A stretch of DNA of 64,000 nucleotides from CAWEYO01 sp963813315. Its GTDB lineage: Bacteria > Pseudomonadota > Alphaproteobacteria > Rhizobiales > Rhizobiaceae. Each line of letters opens with the position of its first letter. Position 1 is the stretch's first letter. Shown piece after piece: positions 14,590-24,441 of the stretch. The stretch spans positions 124,001 through 188,000 of the forward strand of contig CAWEYO010000018.1 in the NCBI GenBank assembly GCA_963813315.1, given 5' to 3'. The translations under genes were made by a program, and so were the position numbers. The notes beneath the pieces are model-generated. The model was not told where the DNA came from and did not search any database. It was given only the letters and a program-made list of their open reading frames with translations.

Positions 14590-14856
14590 AGGAGTTCGCT
14601 CCTCAGTCGCGTCCGATTCGGCTTAACAGGTTTTGATTAACATCGAGTTCTACCGCCCTATAGCCCGGCGTCGCAAGAAGGCCGCCGAGCAGACGTCGCC
14701 CAAGAAGACAGGGAAGTGCACCATCCCGGAAGTGGGCACGCGAGAAGAGCGGCCTGACCTTCCAGGATGGGGCATCGCTGGAAACGTTCGACAGGCGTCC
14801 TTCGCAAGAGTACGATGTTGCATCACTGGCGATAATGAACCCATTGGCTTTGGTGG

Positions 14857-14956
14857 CTAGAGCGGCGGACGCTTTACGGAATCAGCGCTGCCGCTTTATC
14901 TCTTTGTTTGAGTATCGAACCCGAAACCGGTTCCTACTTTCGAGTCCGATCCTCTA
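14857..14956 (-). repeat. Mosaic palindromic repeat, type 1 (inverted copy)
   Basis: It runs from CTAGAGCGGCGGACGCTTTA to CGAGTCCGATCCTCTA and reads as the reverse complement of the type 1 copies at 8264 and 51565, with several substitutions. It lies just upstream of the DUF982 gene and its ribosome-binding site. Confidence 0.75.
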
Positions 14957-14998
14957 AGAAGCAAGTATGCTCCCGCCAATAGAGCGAGGAGGTGACTT

Positions 14999-15511
14999 AT
15001 GAATTCACCCCAATATCCCGCGAACACGCCGTCCGAGGCCGCCAGGCACGCTCGAATTGAGCCCGCGAGGCGCGCCTTGTTCCTGCGCGCGTCGGAGGGC
15101 GTTGCGCGCTCTGGATTTGTCGACGCAACGAAGGAGCGTCTGGGCAAGTGTGCTGGTTTGTTTGAACGGGCGGCACTGGCAGTTCGGCGGTCGAAACAGC
15201 AGCCGGGGACAATGCGAGACATCGCGGCCCAAGGATCGGCTCGAATTGGCATGGATGAAAAGCTGTTCGGCCATCCGCTTCGCGTTCATTTGGCCGAATT
15301 GGGAACAGTGCGTTACGTCTGCGACGTGCACGAGGCGCTTGACTGCTTGATGTACGGCTGGCCGGCCCGGCACAGCCCGCACCATGCGCGCGCCCTGGAT
15401 ACCTGTCTCAAGGTCCTCGAGAAACGCCGATCCACGATCGAGGCAGAAGCAGCGTTCGGTGAGGCCGCCGAACAAGCTGGTATCCTCGTTCACGGTCCCA
15501 TGCCGCGGTAA
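14999..15511 (+). CDS. DUF982 domain protein
   Basis: ATG 14999 is preceded by GAGGAGGTGA, an excellent ribosome-binding site. The 170-residue product has a basic N-terminal half of unknown role. Its C-terminal half, from about residue 85 (FGHPLRVHLAELGTVRYVCD through EAAFGEAAEQAGILV), has the spacing of the DUF982 domain. That domain is found almost only in Rhizobiales and has no established function. There is no signal peptide or membrane segment. The OsmC gene converges on it three bases after its stop. Confidence 0.75.
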   Translation: MNSPQYPANTPSEAARHARIEPARRALFLRASEGVARSGFVDATKERLGKCAGLFERAALAVRRSKQQPGTMRDIAAQGSARIGMDEKLFGHPLRVHLAELGTVRYVCDVHEALDCLMYGWPARHSPHHARALDTCLKVLEKRRSTIEAEAAFGEAAEQAGILVHGPMPR

Positions 15512-15513
15512 AT

Positions 15514-15963
15514 TCAGAGCCTGAGCCCTTCAGTGCCGGCCGTGTCGATAACCTCAAAGGCGTGGGTGATCGTTGCCGTCTTGGCGAGCATTGCCGACGC
15601 CGAGCAATATTTCTCGACCGATAGGTCAATGGCGCGCTGCACCTTACCCGGCGCGAGACCGCGCCCCTTGACCACGAAGTGCAGGTGGATGCGGGTGAAA
15701 ACCTTCGGGTCTGTCTCCGCGCGCTCGGCATCGAGCTCAACCACGCAGTCCTCGATCGCCTCGCGTCCCTTCTCGAGGATGTGAACAACGTCGAAGGCTG
15801 CGCAGCCACCAGTGCCGATCAGCATGAGTTCCATCGGGCTGGGGCCTGGAGTTCGGCCCTCCGCGCCGGAGGCTGTTCCAAGCACGATTTTATGCCCACT
15901 TCCGGCCTCGCCGATAAACGTCCGGTCTTCAACCCATTTGATACGCGCCTTCATGGAGGTCAT
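15514..15963 (-). CDS. OsmC/Ohr-family protein (YhfA-like)
   Basis: The 149-residue product contains PGPSPMELMLIGTGGCAAFD with the conserved Cys of the OsmC fold, and a second Cys in SVEKYCSASAMLAKT. This Cys pair, about 57 residues apart, is the redox centre that reduces organic peroxides in OsmC/Ohr proteins. The arrangement resembles the YhfA-like subgroup, whose substrate is not settled. The start at 15963 follows AGGATGACAGG; an in-frame ATG nine bases later is an alternative. It is probably cytoplasmic. A repeat copy separates it from the cyclase gene upstream. Confidence 0.88.
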   Translation of the reverse strand: MTSMKARIKWVEDRTFIGEAGSGHKIVLGTASGAEGRTPGPSPMELMLIGTGGCAAFDVVHILEKGREAIEDCVVELDAERAETDPKVFTRIHLHFVVKGRGLAPGKVQRAIDLSVEKYCSASAMLAKTATITHAFEVIDTAGTEGLRL

Positions 15964-15972
15964 CCTGTCATC

Positions 15973-16090
15973 CTAGTGTGGCGAATCCGAAAGTGGGAAC
16001 CGGTTTCGGGAAAAATTCGATGCTCAAACAAAGAGATAGAGCGGCAGCGCTGATTCAGTGATTCCGTAAAAGCGTCCGCCGCTCGAGCAC
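15973..16090 (+). repeat. Hybrid repeat: type 2 start joined to type 1 body
   Basis: The first 20 bases, CTAGTGTGGCGAATCCGAAA, equal the start of the type 2 repeat at 36200. The rest (GTGGGAACCGGTTTCGGG and then the GAGCGGCAGCGC hairpin) is type 1. The copy is therefore a mosaic of two repeat families and shows how they recombine or share modules. Confidence 0.75.
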
Positions 16091-16108
16091 GTCTGTCTGG
16101 CCTCATAT

Positions 16109-17863
16109 TCAGATGTCGACGCCGGCGTTGTGAAGCCCGCCGATGAGCCTATCGAGCAGATTGGGATCCTTGTAGGGCAAGGCCCGCTTGAGGTGTTCAA
16201 CGGAAAACCCAGGATTTACCTCCAGCGTCTCCCGCCAATAGCGGCGTGCTTCGTCATAGCGTCCAGTGAGGCCAAAAAGGCAGGCAAGATAAAAGCGTGT
16301 CATGTCCGAGCGCGGCGTCAGCGTCAATCGCCGTTTGAAGGCGATCTCAGCCTCGTCAAAGCGGCCTAAGGCCAATAGAGCCCGCCCGAGGAAGTGCAAG
16401 GACATGTCGAACTGCGGGTCGAGCCGATAGGCCTGCTTGTATAGCGCCGCTGCATCTTCGTGCCGCCCCTGGAAATCCCGGATGTTGCCAAGCCCGGTAT
16501 AGGCGTCGGCCAAATTAGGGGCGACTGCTAGTGCTCGCTCCGCCGCCCGTTCCGCCTCGTCAAGACGCCGCATCCAGGAAAGGGCAAGGGCGAGTGAGAT
16601 ATAGCCCTGCGGTTCGGTGTCGTCCGTATCAATCGCCTTCTGCGCCAGCTCCAGCGCCCGTGTCAGATTTTCCGGCGTCGCACCGTTCCACTGATTGGCG
16701 TATTCAGCGAAGGCGATTATCGACAGCCGCGCATAGGCGAGCGCCAGCCCGGGATCGATCGCAATCACACGCTCCAGCATTGCGCGCGCTTCCACCATTG
16801 CCTCGGGACGAAGCTGCATGGCGGTCTGGCGGGCGCGGACGAGCAGATCATAGGCCTCCGGATCGACCTTGCTGCGGCTTTCCCGCCGCGCCTCTTCGCC
16901 AGCGGTGAGCTTTACCTGGAGTGCATCGACGATGGTGCGGGTCACCTCATCCTGAACTGCGAAGATATCTTCGAGATCGCGGTCGTAGCGCTCGGCCCAG
17001 AGATGGCCGCCGGTTGTGCCGTCGATCATCTGGGCATTGATGCGAATCCGACTGCCGGCCCTGCGCACGCTCCCCTCCAGCACGTAGCGAACGCCGAGCT
17101 CCCGGCTCACCTTTCGAACGTCCGGCGCCAGGCCCTTGTAAGCGAAGGAGGAATTGCGTGCGATGACGAATAGGCTCGAAACCTTCGAAAGATCGGTGAT
17201 GATATCCTCGGTGATCCCATCGGCGAAATAGCCCTGCTCAGGATCGCCCGACAAGTTGTCAAACGGCAAGACAGCGATCGACGGCTTGCTGCGAGGCGGT
17301 GGCGGCGCACCGGCAGCCGCTTCGACGATATGCATGTCCGGCGACCAGGTCCAGATATGCAGCGGCCGTTCGATGTTCTTGACCTCGTGATTGCCGCTGT
17401 CGATGAAATCGATGCTCACGCGGCCGCGTACGTGCTCATGAAGGGCATCCGAAATCGCCACCCCACCCGGATCGGCTAGCCCCTCTATACGCGACGCGAC
17501 ATTGACGCCGTCCCCATAAAGGTCGCTGCCGTCGACCATGACATCGCCGAGATTGACGCCAATGCGCAACACGATCCGTCGATCCGCCGGTTGTTCTTCG
17601 TTGGCGACAGCCATATCTCTCTGCAGTTCTGCCGCGCATTCGACAGCGCTGACGGCACTGCCGAATTCGACCAGCAAGCCGTCACCGATTCTCTTGAAGA
17701 TGCGGCCCTGATGGCGCTCGACAAGCGGCTCCACCACCTCGTTCCACAGCACCTTCAGTTCCGTCAGCGTGCTTGCTTCGTCCGACTCCATGAGCCGGCT
17801 GTAGCCAACCACGTCCGCGGCCAAAATGGCTACGAGCCGGCGTTGGATGGATTTGTCAGCCAT
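16109..17863 (-). CDS. Adenylate/guanylate cyclase with TolB-like and TPR domains (intact)
   Basis: The 584-residue protein opens with a class III cyclase domain (residues about 8-180: RRLVAILAADVVGYSRLMES, with RIGVNLGDVMVDG further on). A TolB-like domain follows from about 195 (KPSIAVLPFDNLSGDPEQGY to about 320). Six or so TPR units make up the rest, with WMRRLDEAERAAERALAVAP a clear example. No membrane segment is evident, unlike the copy at 10100. The cyclase residues look complete enough for activity. It should convert ATP or GTP to the cyclic nucleotide, with the TolB and TPR parts as sensing or docking domains. Rhizobia carry many paralogues; the signal is unknown. Confidence 0.9.
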   Translation of the reverse strand: MADKSIQRRLVAILAADVVGYSRLMESDEASTLTELKVLWNEVVEPLVERHQGRIFKRIGDGLLVEFGSAVSAVECAAELQRDMAVANEEQPADRRIVLRIGVNLGDVMVDGSDLYGDGVNVASRIEGLADPGGVAISDALHEHVRGRVSIDFIDSGNHEVKNIERPLHIWTWSPDMHIVEAAAGAPPPPRSKPSIAVLPFDNLSGDPEQGYFADGITEDIITDLSKVSSLFVIARNSSFAYKGLAPDVRKVSRELGVRYVLEGSVRRAGSRIRINAQMIDGTTGGHLWAERYDRDLEDIFAVQDEVTRTIVDALQVKLTAGEEARRESRSKVDPEAYDLLVRARQTAMQLRPEAMVEARAMLERVIAIDPGLALAYARLSIIAFAEYANQWNGATPENLTRALELAQKAIDTDDTEPQGYISLALALSWMRRLDEAERAAERALAVAPNLADAYTGLGNIRDFQGRHEDAAALYKQAYRLDPQFDMSLHFLGRALLALGRFDEAEIAFKRRLTLTPRSDMTRFYLACLFGLTGRYDEARRYWRETLEVNPGFSVEHLKRALPYKDPNLLDRLIGGLHNAGVDI

Positions 17864-17957
17864 GGGCGTGAGTGTAGCGGCGCGGCGCTTTCAAGTCTAA
17901 TCAGTCGACCGACCACAATGCAGTCTGGAGATGGCCCTTACCCGAAAATGATGAACA

Positions 17958-19420
17958 CTACTCGGGCAACCCGGCTTTCCGTAAGGCAGCGGCCATTATG
18001 GCAGTCTGTCCCGGGCGAAAGAGGTGCATCTTCTCGAAGCTGGTGATCGTCCAGCCAGGCGCGATCTCCAGGAGCCGCTTGGCAGCCGCGTGTGCCTCAT
18101 CAAGGCGGTCAAGGCTGGCATTGCTGGCCGCAAGGGCGGCGTGCAGCACGGTGAAGTCGGGATTCGACTGGACTGCCAGCGTCGCATACCTGACTGCCTC
18201 CTGAAGCCTTTCCGTGAACAGGTAAACCATCGCCAACGCCAGATAAGGATGGTAGTTCAGAGGGTCGAACGGACTGAGCCGCAGCGCTTTCAGCGCGTGC
18301 TCGACCGCCGTCTCGTAACTCTCGCTGAACATGTGCGACAGCGCGCTGAAGCCGAAGGCGAGTGCCGAATTGGCGTTCATCTTCAGTGCGCGGTCGAGCG
18401 CAGTGATGGCGCCGTCATAGTCATGTGTGATGTTGGCGTTGACGAACGCCCCAATGCTCAGCGCCTGCGGATCGTCAACGCCGATGCTCAGTGCGAAATG
18501 GGCATGTTCCAGCGCTGCAGCCCTGTCCTCCGGATGGAATCCGCCGCGAAGGAAGCGCTGCTCATGCCCCCAGGCCGCAAAGGCGTGCGCCGGGGCATAA
18601 TTCGGGTCGAGCCTCAGGGCCTCATCGAGGAGACGAAGCGCTTCGTCGGTGCGCCTTGGCGTGTTCGCGTAGACGTGCGGCAGGGCGCGCAGGTAAAGGT
18701 CGTACGCATCAAGGCTTTCGGGCCGCTTTCGGCGCGCCCGTTCTATCTCGGCCCGCCGCAGCGACGGCTCGATTGCGCCAACGATGCTTTCGGTCAGCCG
18801 GTCCTGAAGGTCGAACACGTCTTCGAGCGCACCCTCGAACTTGTCGGCCCAGACATGGGTCGCATCCGTTCCCTCAACGAGCTGTCCGGTGATGCGCAGG
18901 CGGCTTCCAGCCTTGCGGACGCTTCCTTCCAGCACGTATCGAACGCCAAGGTCTTTGGCGACCTGGCGGATGTCCACTGTCTTTCCCCTGTAGGAGGCGA
19001 AGGTGGAATTCCTGGCAATCACGAACAGGCCGGGTACCTTCGACAGGCCGGTGATCAGGTCTTCGACAAGCCCGTCGGCGAAATAGTCCTGTTCGGTGTC
19101 GCCGCTCATGTTTGTGAAAGGCAACACTGCCAGCGACGGTTTGTTCGGGAGGGACAACAGCGCGGGCGGAGGCGTGGCGGCGGTCGAGCCTTCCATGACA
19201 ACGCGATAGGCAGGGACCGGCTCGGAGATGTTCTTGACCTGCTGGTCGCCCATCGATTCAAACGAGAACGCGAGCTTCTTTTCAACCTCGCGCGCGACCT
19301 TGCCGGAGACGCATATTCCGCCGGGCTCGGCTAGTTGCTGAAGCCTGGCCGCGACGTTGACGCCCTCGCCATACCGGTCCTTGCCCTCGACGATCACCTC
19401 GCCGAGATTGACGCCGGTCG
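17958..19420 (-). pseudogene. Adenylate cyclase/TolB/TPR gene lacking its 5' end
   Basis: The frame is intact from GVNLGEVIVEGKDRYGEGVN onward (minus strand from about 19420). It runs through the C-terminal half of a class III cyclase domain, a TolB-like domain (LPNKPSLAVLPFTNMSGD) and TPRs, to FRPGQTAIMAAALRKAGLPE. The first 90-100 residues of the cyclase domain, including the metal-binding LAADVVGYS segment, are missing. Homology stops abruptly 29 bases from the stop codon of the sugar permease gene. A GTG at 19397 could start a 479-residue product, but without the first half the domain cannot be a normal cyclase. This looks like a deletion junction, or a misassembly between paralogues. Confidence 0.8.
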
Positions 19421-19448
19421 CATCACGATGTGAAGCGGCCGTTTTGTT

Positions 19449-20438
19449 CTATCGGTCCGCAGGCGCGCGTCCATAAAGCAGAAGCATGGCAACGATCACG
19501 ATGCCATAGGTGATTTGGCGGCCCTGCTTCCGGCATTTGCATCACGGAAAGGATGGATTGCAGCAGCGTGATCAGGATCACGCCCGCCACGGTGCCGAAA
19601 TAGGACCCGCGGCCGCCCAGGATGGATGTTCCGCCAAGCACGACCGCAGCGATGGCCGGCAGCAGATAGGCATCGCCCATGGACTGGGCTGCCTTGGAGG
19701 CATAGCCCGCAAGCAGAACGCCTCCGAAGGCGCTGAGACCGCCTGCGACTGCAAATGCGGCCATGACGACGCGCCGCGTGTTCGCGCCCGAGAGGTAGGC
19801 AGCCCGCTCCTGGTTGCCGATTGCGTATACGGCGCGCCCGAATGCCGTCCGCGTAAAGAGCGAAGACCGTGGCCCAGCCGATCGATCGCCCACGCAATGA
19901 CGGCATTTGGCAGGCCCGGGAGCAGGAAGCCGGTGGCAAGATAGCGCATTGCCGGCGATGCGGAATCCTGCGGCGAGAACCCGCCGGTATAGACGACCAT
20001 CAGCCCCTGGGCGACGGCATTGGTGGCAAGCGTTATGATCATCGAGGGAATGCGCAGGTACGCTACTCCCACTCCGTTGACGAAGCCGATGGTCATTCCG
20101 CAAAGCACGCCGAAAGGAACGGCCAGGAACGAGCCGATCGGGCCATATGCCGCAGCAGCAGAGGCCATCATCGCGCCGGCCGCTACTGCCCAGGGCACGG
20201 ACAGGTCGATCTGGCCGAGCAGGATGACGAGCATCATGCCGGTCGCGATGACGCCAAGGAAGGATGCCACTTTCAATTGTTGGAGCAGGTATTCGGGCGA
20301 AAGGAAGCTCGGTGAATAGAGGCTGCCGACGACCAGGAGAAGAACGATGCAGGCAAAAGCGGTCACCACCGCCGGATCCGCCCGCCGGATGAATTTCGGC
20401 AGGCGGCTAACCGGCTGGTCCGTGGTCATATCGCTCAT
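19449..20438 (-). pseudogene. Ribose-type ABC transporter permease (second), frameshifted
   Basis: ATG 20438 overlaps the stop of the first permease gene (ATGA). The frame carries many membrane helices, including VVTAFACIVLLLVVGSLYSP and GVIATGMMLVILLGQIDLSV. Shifts occur near 19880 and 19858, around AIGWATVFAL and TAFGRAVYAIGNQERAAYLS, and near 19520 in a GGG run. After the last, it ends ITYGIVIVAMLLLYGRAPAD. The family motif GAGYLSGAN-type (here ERAAYLSGANTR) marks it as the RbsC class. It is the last gene of the sugar transporter operon. Two permeases would form a heterodimer with the ATPase. Confidence 0.85.
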
Positions 20439-21415
20439 CCGAACCACTCCAGCCGATTACGCACGCGAAACAGGGCGAAGGCGCCGAAGCTGACCGCGAA
20501 AAGCAGCACGACGCCCTGGAAGAGCGGCTGCCATAGCGGATCGAAGTCGAAGACGAACAGCAGATCGCCAATGGTCCGAAAGGCAAAAGCGCCAAAGACT
20601 GCGCCAATGGCGCTGCCGCGTCCGCCGAACAGCGAAACGCCGCCGAGCACAACCGCGGCGATCGAAAACAGCGTGTAGGCGTTGCCGCTCGCATAGGCCG
20701 CCTCGCCCGTGTAGGTGAAGAAGGTCAGGAACAGCCCGCCGATCGCGGCAAACAGGCCGGACAGCGTGTAGGCGACGAACTTGGCCCGCTTGATCGGCAT
20801 GCCGGACATATAGGCCGCGACTTCGGACGAGCCCGTGGCATAGGCTGCGCGCCCGGTGACGGAACGGCTGAACGGCACCCAAATGAAGAGCACGACAGCG
20901 ATGAGCACGACGAGGCTGGTGGGCACGATGCCGAACAGCCTTCCCGTCAACGCGTCGGCAAGGTCTTCATTGACCGATCCGCCAGGAAAGGGTCGTAGGA
21001 GCAGCGCCAGGCCAAAATAGATCGCTCCGGTCGCAATAGTCGCCACGATCGGCTGCAATCGTCCGAATATGACGATGGCGCCGTTAGTCGCGCCGCACAG
21101 AAGTCCCGACCCGAGCACCACGGCCACTCCGAAGGCAGTTTCGGCGGCGGTGCCGACCACCAGCCAGGATGCCAGGCAGTTGGTCAGGACGAAGATCATG
21201 CCAGCGGAAAGATCGATACCGGCGGTGATTACGACCAGCGTCTGCGCCATCGCCACGAGGGCCAGCAGCACACCTTTGTTGGCCGCGGTCTGCACAACAT
21301 TGGCGCTGAAGCCAGCCTGGTGGTTTGAAACGTAGATGATGAACATGAAGACAAAGATGCCCAGGGCAAGCAGTGTCCCCCGCTGCTCGGCGAGCCAGTA
21401 ACGCCATCCCGTCAC
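20435..21415 (-). CDS. Ribose-type ABC transporter permease (first)
   Basis: The GTG start at 21415 overlaps the ATPase stop (GTGA). The 326-residue protein has about eight to ten membrane helices. Typical RbsC-class segments are ALVAMAQTLVVITAGIDLSA, SSEVAAYMSGMPIKRAKFVA and IAAVVLGGVSLFGGRGSAIG. It is the only frameshift-free gene of this operon. It forms the inner-membrane channel together with the next gene. The sugar is not evident from sequence. The frame continues upstream into the ATPase gene only because of a frameshift there, so the 852-residue fused reading is artificial. Confidence 0.88.
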   Translation of the reverse strand: MTGWRYWLAEQRGTLLALGIFVFMFIIYVSNHQAGFSANVVQTAANKGVLLALVAMAQTLVVITAGIDLSAGMIFVLTNCLASWLVVGTAAETAFGVAVVLGSGLLCGATNGAIVIFGRLQPIVATIATGAIYFGLALLLRPFPGGSVNEDLADALTGRLFGIVPTSLVVLIAVVLFIWVPFSRSVTGRAAYATGSSEVAAYMSGMPIKRAKFVAYTLSGLFAAIGGLFLTFFTYTGEAAYASGNAYTLFSIAAVVLGGVSLFGGRGSAIGAVFGAFAFRTIGDLLFVFDFDPLWQPLFQGVVLLFAVSFGAFALFRVRNRLEWFG

Positions 21416-22975
21416 GCTGTAGTCTCCTGGACCATTCCTGTCTCCGTCTCCTGAATGTTGAGTGCACTGGCGACCAACGCCCGCTCGGTTATCTCCGCGC
21501 CGGCCAGTTCGCGCTTGATCGACTCCATCATAGAGGACGAGCACACGATCACAGCATCCGATCAATTCGTCGTAGTCGGTGGAATAGAACAGGATCGCCG
21601 CTCCGGCTTCGGAAAGGCGGCGCAGCAATTGGTACATCTGCTGCTTGGTGCCGACGTCGATGCCACGCGTGGGATCGTTGAGCAATATGATGCGCGGCCT
21701 TCGCATCAGCCATTTTGCGATCACAACCTTCTGCTGGTTGCCGCCGGACAGCGACCCGACCGGAATGTCGTAACCCGGCGTCTTGATTGCGAGAAGCTCA
21801 ACCATCTCGTCGACAAGCCGCCCCTCGGCGACACGGTCGATGACCCCCATCCTGGTAAGGCGGTCGAGAACGGCAAACGACAGGTTGTCTCGCACCGTCA
21901 TCGGGAGCATCAATCCTTCCGTCTTGCGATCCTCGGGGATCAGCGCCATGCCGATCCCGTCCGAGCGCGCATCCGCGGGGCTGGTGATCGAGACGGGCTT
22001 CCCGCCGACGAGCACTTGACCGGACAGGCCGCGAAGCACGCCGAAGAACGCAAGCAGAAGCTCGCGCTGCCCCTGCCCGTCGAGACCGCCGAGCCCCACC
22101 ACCTCGCCTGCACCTACCCGGAACGATATGTCGCTTAGCCGGTCCATCCAACGAAGGTTGCGGCATTCGAGCAGCGGAGGGCCGGAATCGGCCGGTCTCT
22201 GGCGCTTGGGCGGGAAGACGTGGTGATAGTCGCGGCCAATCATCAGTCCGACGACCTCGGCGTCCGACTTGGTGCCCGCTTCGTAGGTCGCGACATTGCG
22301 GCCGTTGCGAAACACTGTGCATTGATCGGCGAGTTCGGATATCTCGTGCATCCGGTGCGAAATGTAGAGGATCGCCAGACCTTCCGAACGCAGCCGCCTG
22401 AGCACTGAAAAGACCTTGGATACGTCGGAGGCAGTCAGTGCGGAGGTCGCTTCGTCAAGGATGAGAATGCGCGGCTTGCGCGCAAGCGCCTTGGCGATCT
22501 CCACCATCTGCCGGCGTGACAGAGGCAGATCCTTGACCAGGGCGGAAGGATGGATGTCTTCCGCGCCGGCACGGGCCAGCGCCTCCCTGGCAATCCGCCG
22601 CTGCGCCTTGCGGTCGATCATGCCGAAGCGTTTCGGCGGATCGGAAATGGAGATGTTGTCGGCCACGCTGAGTTCCGGGATAAGCGAAAGCTCCTGGAAG
22701 ATGCTGACGATACCAGCCTGGTTGGCGGCGGCAGGCGAGGCGAAGGTGACCTCGCTTGCCTGCATCGTCATGCGGCCCTCGTCAGGCGCTACGACACCCG
22801 CCACTATCTTGATGAGCGTCGATTTGCCTGCGCCGTTCTCGCCGAGGATCGCGTGGATGCGGCCCGGATATACGGTCAGCTCCGCCTTCTCGAGCGCCTG
22901 CACGCCGCCATAGCGTTTGGACACGCCTTCCATGCGGAAGAGCGGGACCGCGGACTCTGACGGACTTGCCTCCAT
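21412..22975 (-). pseudogene. Ribose-type ABC transporter ATPase, one late frameshift
   Basis: ATG 22975 follows GGGGAAG. The protein has the two tandem ATPase halves of RbsA/XylG proteins. The first has Walker A GENGAGKST and Walker B RILILDEATSAL; the second keeps SLSGGNQQKVVIAKWL but has NDPTRGIDVG for Walker B. The frame shifts near 21522, after DRVLVLYDG. It then reads IKRELAGAEITERALVASAL to the true TGA at 21412-21414, which overlaps the permease start. The product, about 520 residues, powers sugar import. The shift affects only the last 35 or so residues. Confidence 0.88.
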
Positions 22976-23041
22976 CGGACTTCCCCGCCGCACCGTTCGA
23001 ACGCCGCGGGAACTCCGCGACGTTCGGCCGTTTGGGTCAGA

Positions 23042-24167
23042 CTACTGGTTCTCTTTGCTCTGCCCCATGATTTCCTGCGCGGAGAAATTGATGCCGCAGG
23101 TCGGGAAGGAGTTGCCGACAAAGAAATTGTCGGATTGGTCGGGATAGAAGTCCTGGCCCTCCTTGAAGTTCGGATCTTCGACGATCGCCAGCGGCAGCTT
23201 TACCGACTGCGGCACGATCTGGCCTTCGAGGGCGGCGATCGCGGTCTTGATCGCGACGGCAACCTGCGCCGGACCGGTGCCGGCCGAGGAGCACTTCAGT
23301 CCTTCGCCGGCAAACTTCGCGCAGAATTTGCGGAAGCCGTTTTCCGTCTCGCCGCCGAAGGGAACGAACGGATGCTTGGCGTCGATCATGGCCTGCACAA
23401 CGCCGGTATCGCCGCCTTGCGCGGTTATTCCGTCGAATTTCTTGTGCACTGCGATCGCGTCCGCGGTTGCCTTCTGCGCGGTCGGGTCATCCCATTTTCC
23501 AAGCACTTCCACCACATCCCAGGTCTTGCCGGACGCATCAAAGGTCTCATGGATGCCGTTGTGCCGGTCGGTGTCGACCGACGTGCCAGCCACACCACGT
23601 ACCTCGAGCACCTTGCCGCCCTCGGGCAGATGCTTGACCAGCCAGTCCGCCCACAGCACCCCCAGACCCTTCTGGTCGACATTGACATTGACGGCATCCT
23701 CGGTGTCGAGGATGTTGTCGAAGGCGACGAGAACAACGCCCGCATCCTTCGCGCGCTTGATGACTGGCGAGAAAGCGGTTGGGTTCTGGGCGTTGACGAC
23801 GATCGCGTCATAGCCGGAGTCGATGAAATTGTTGATCGCCGAGATTTGCGCCGGCACGTCCTCGCCGGTCGAAACAACCTTGAATTCCTTGAGCTTGGCA
23901 GCGACGTCGGGTTGAGCCGCGTAGGCTTTCGCCGTCTGGATCATCTGGATTCGCCAGGTGTTGGCGATGTAGCCGTTAGCGAGCGCTATGCGATACGGCC
24001 CTTCCTTTTTCGGAAACTTGAAGAACTTGGTTTCGGCCGTCCAGGGTACGAAGCAGTCCGGTTCGGCGGCCGGGCCGCTAACGATTTCCGGTTCGGCGAT
24101 CGCCGTGGAAGCTCAGCATTGTAAGCGCGGCAGCGGCGACGATGCCGCCGATCATTGACTTGATCAT
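23042..24167 (-). pseudogene. Sugar ABC transporter periplasmic binding protein, one early frameshift
   Basis: ATG 24167 follows GGGAGGATA. The signal peptide reads MIKSMIGGIVAAAALTMLS, and one extra T near 24110 breaks it. In the shifted frame it continues as TAIAEPEIVSG and then ALANGYIANTWRIQMIQTAK, which joins the long open part. The type I periplasmic binding fold is clear (STGEDVPAQISAINNFIDSG, IVVNAQNPTAFSPVIKRAKD). It is the first gene of the operon and is followed by ATPase, permease, permease. It would bind a sugar in the periplasm. Four Cys in the mature part is unusual for the family; the ligand is not predictable. Confidence 0.85.
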
Positions 24168-24311
24168 CGACTATCCTCCCATTTGCATTGCATTTTGTTG
24201 TTGAGCGCATTCGAGCGAGCCTGCCTGCGCCCGGATCGCGGACGTGCGGCAGCTTTGATGGCCACACGTCGAAAGACTTCCTCCTTTTCTGACGGATACA
24301 CCACTCCATAA

Positions 24312-24324
24312 ATTATCGTATAAT
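24312..24324. promoter_or_regulatory. Palindrome ATTAT-CGT-ATAAT upstream of the sugar transporter operon
   Basis: The perfect inverted repeat ATTAT(N3)ATAAT sits 145 bases before the binding-protein start, in an AT-rich stretch. Sites of this shape serve GntR-type regulators in other bacteria. No regulator gene for it is visible in the window, so the assignment is a guess. Confidence 0.4.
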
Positions 24325-24417
24325 ATGAATTTAACAAGTCCGACTGAATCGGCCGGCATCGCAGTAAGCACCGTCGGCCTGTCGCCAGAAAATGGGCGAT
24401 AGCGCCCTCGAACAAGT

Positions 24418-24441
24418 GCCCTGAATCTCAACACACCCTAA
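24418..24441. repeat. Fragment of repeat type 3
   Basis: CCTGAATCTCAACACACCCT followed by AA is the end of the type 3 repeat at 29847-29993. It overlaps the probable TAG stop of napC. Confidence 0.6.

Noticed and set aside
20435..22993. An 852-residue ABC ATPase-permease fusion protein
   Set aside because: The fusion arises only from a frameshift near 21522. In the corrected frame the ATPase stops at 21412, in a GTGA overlap with a normal permease start.
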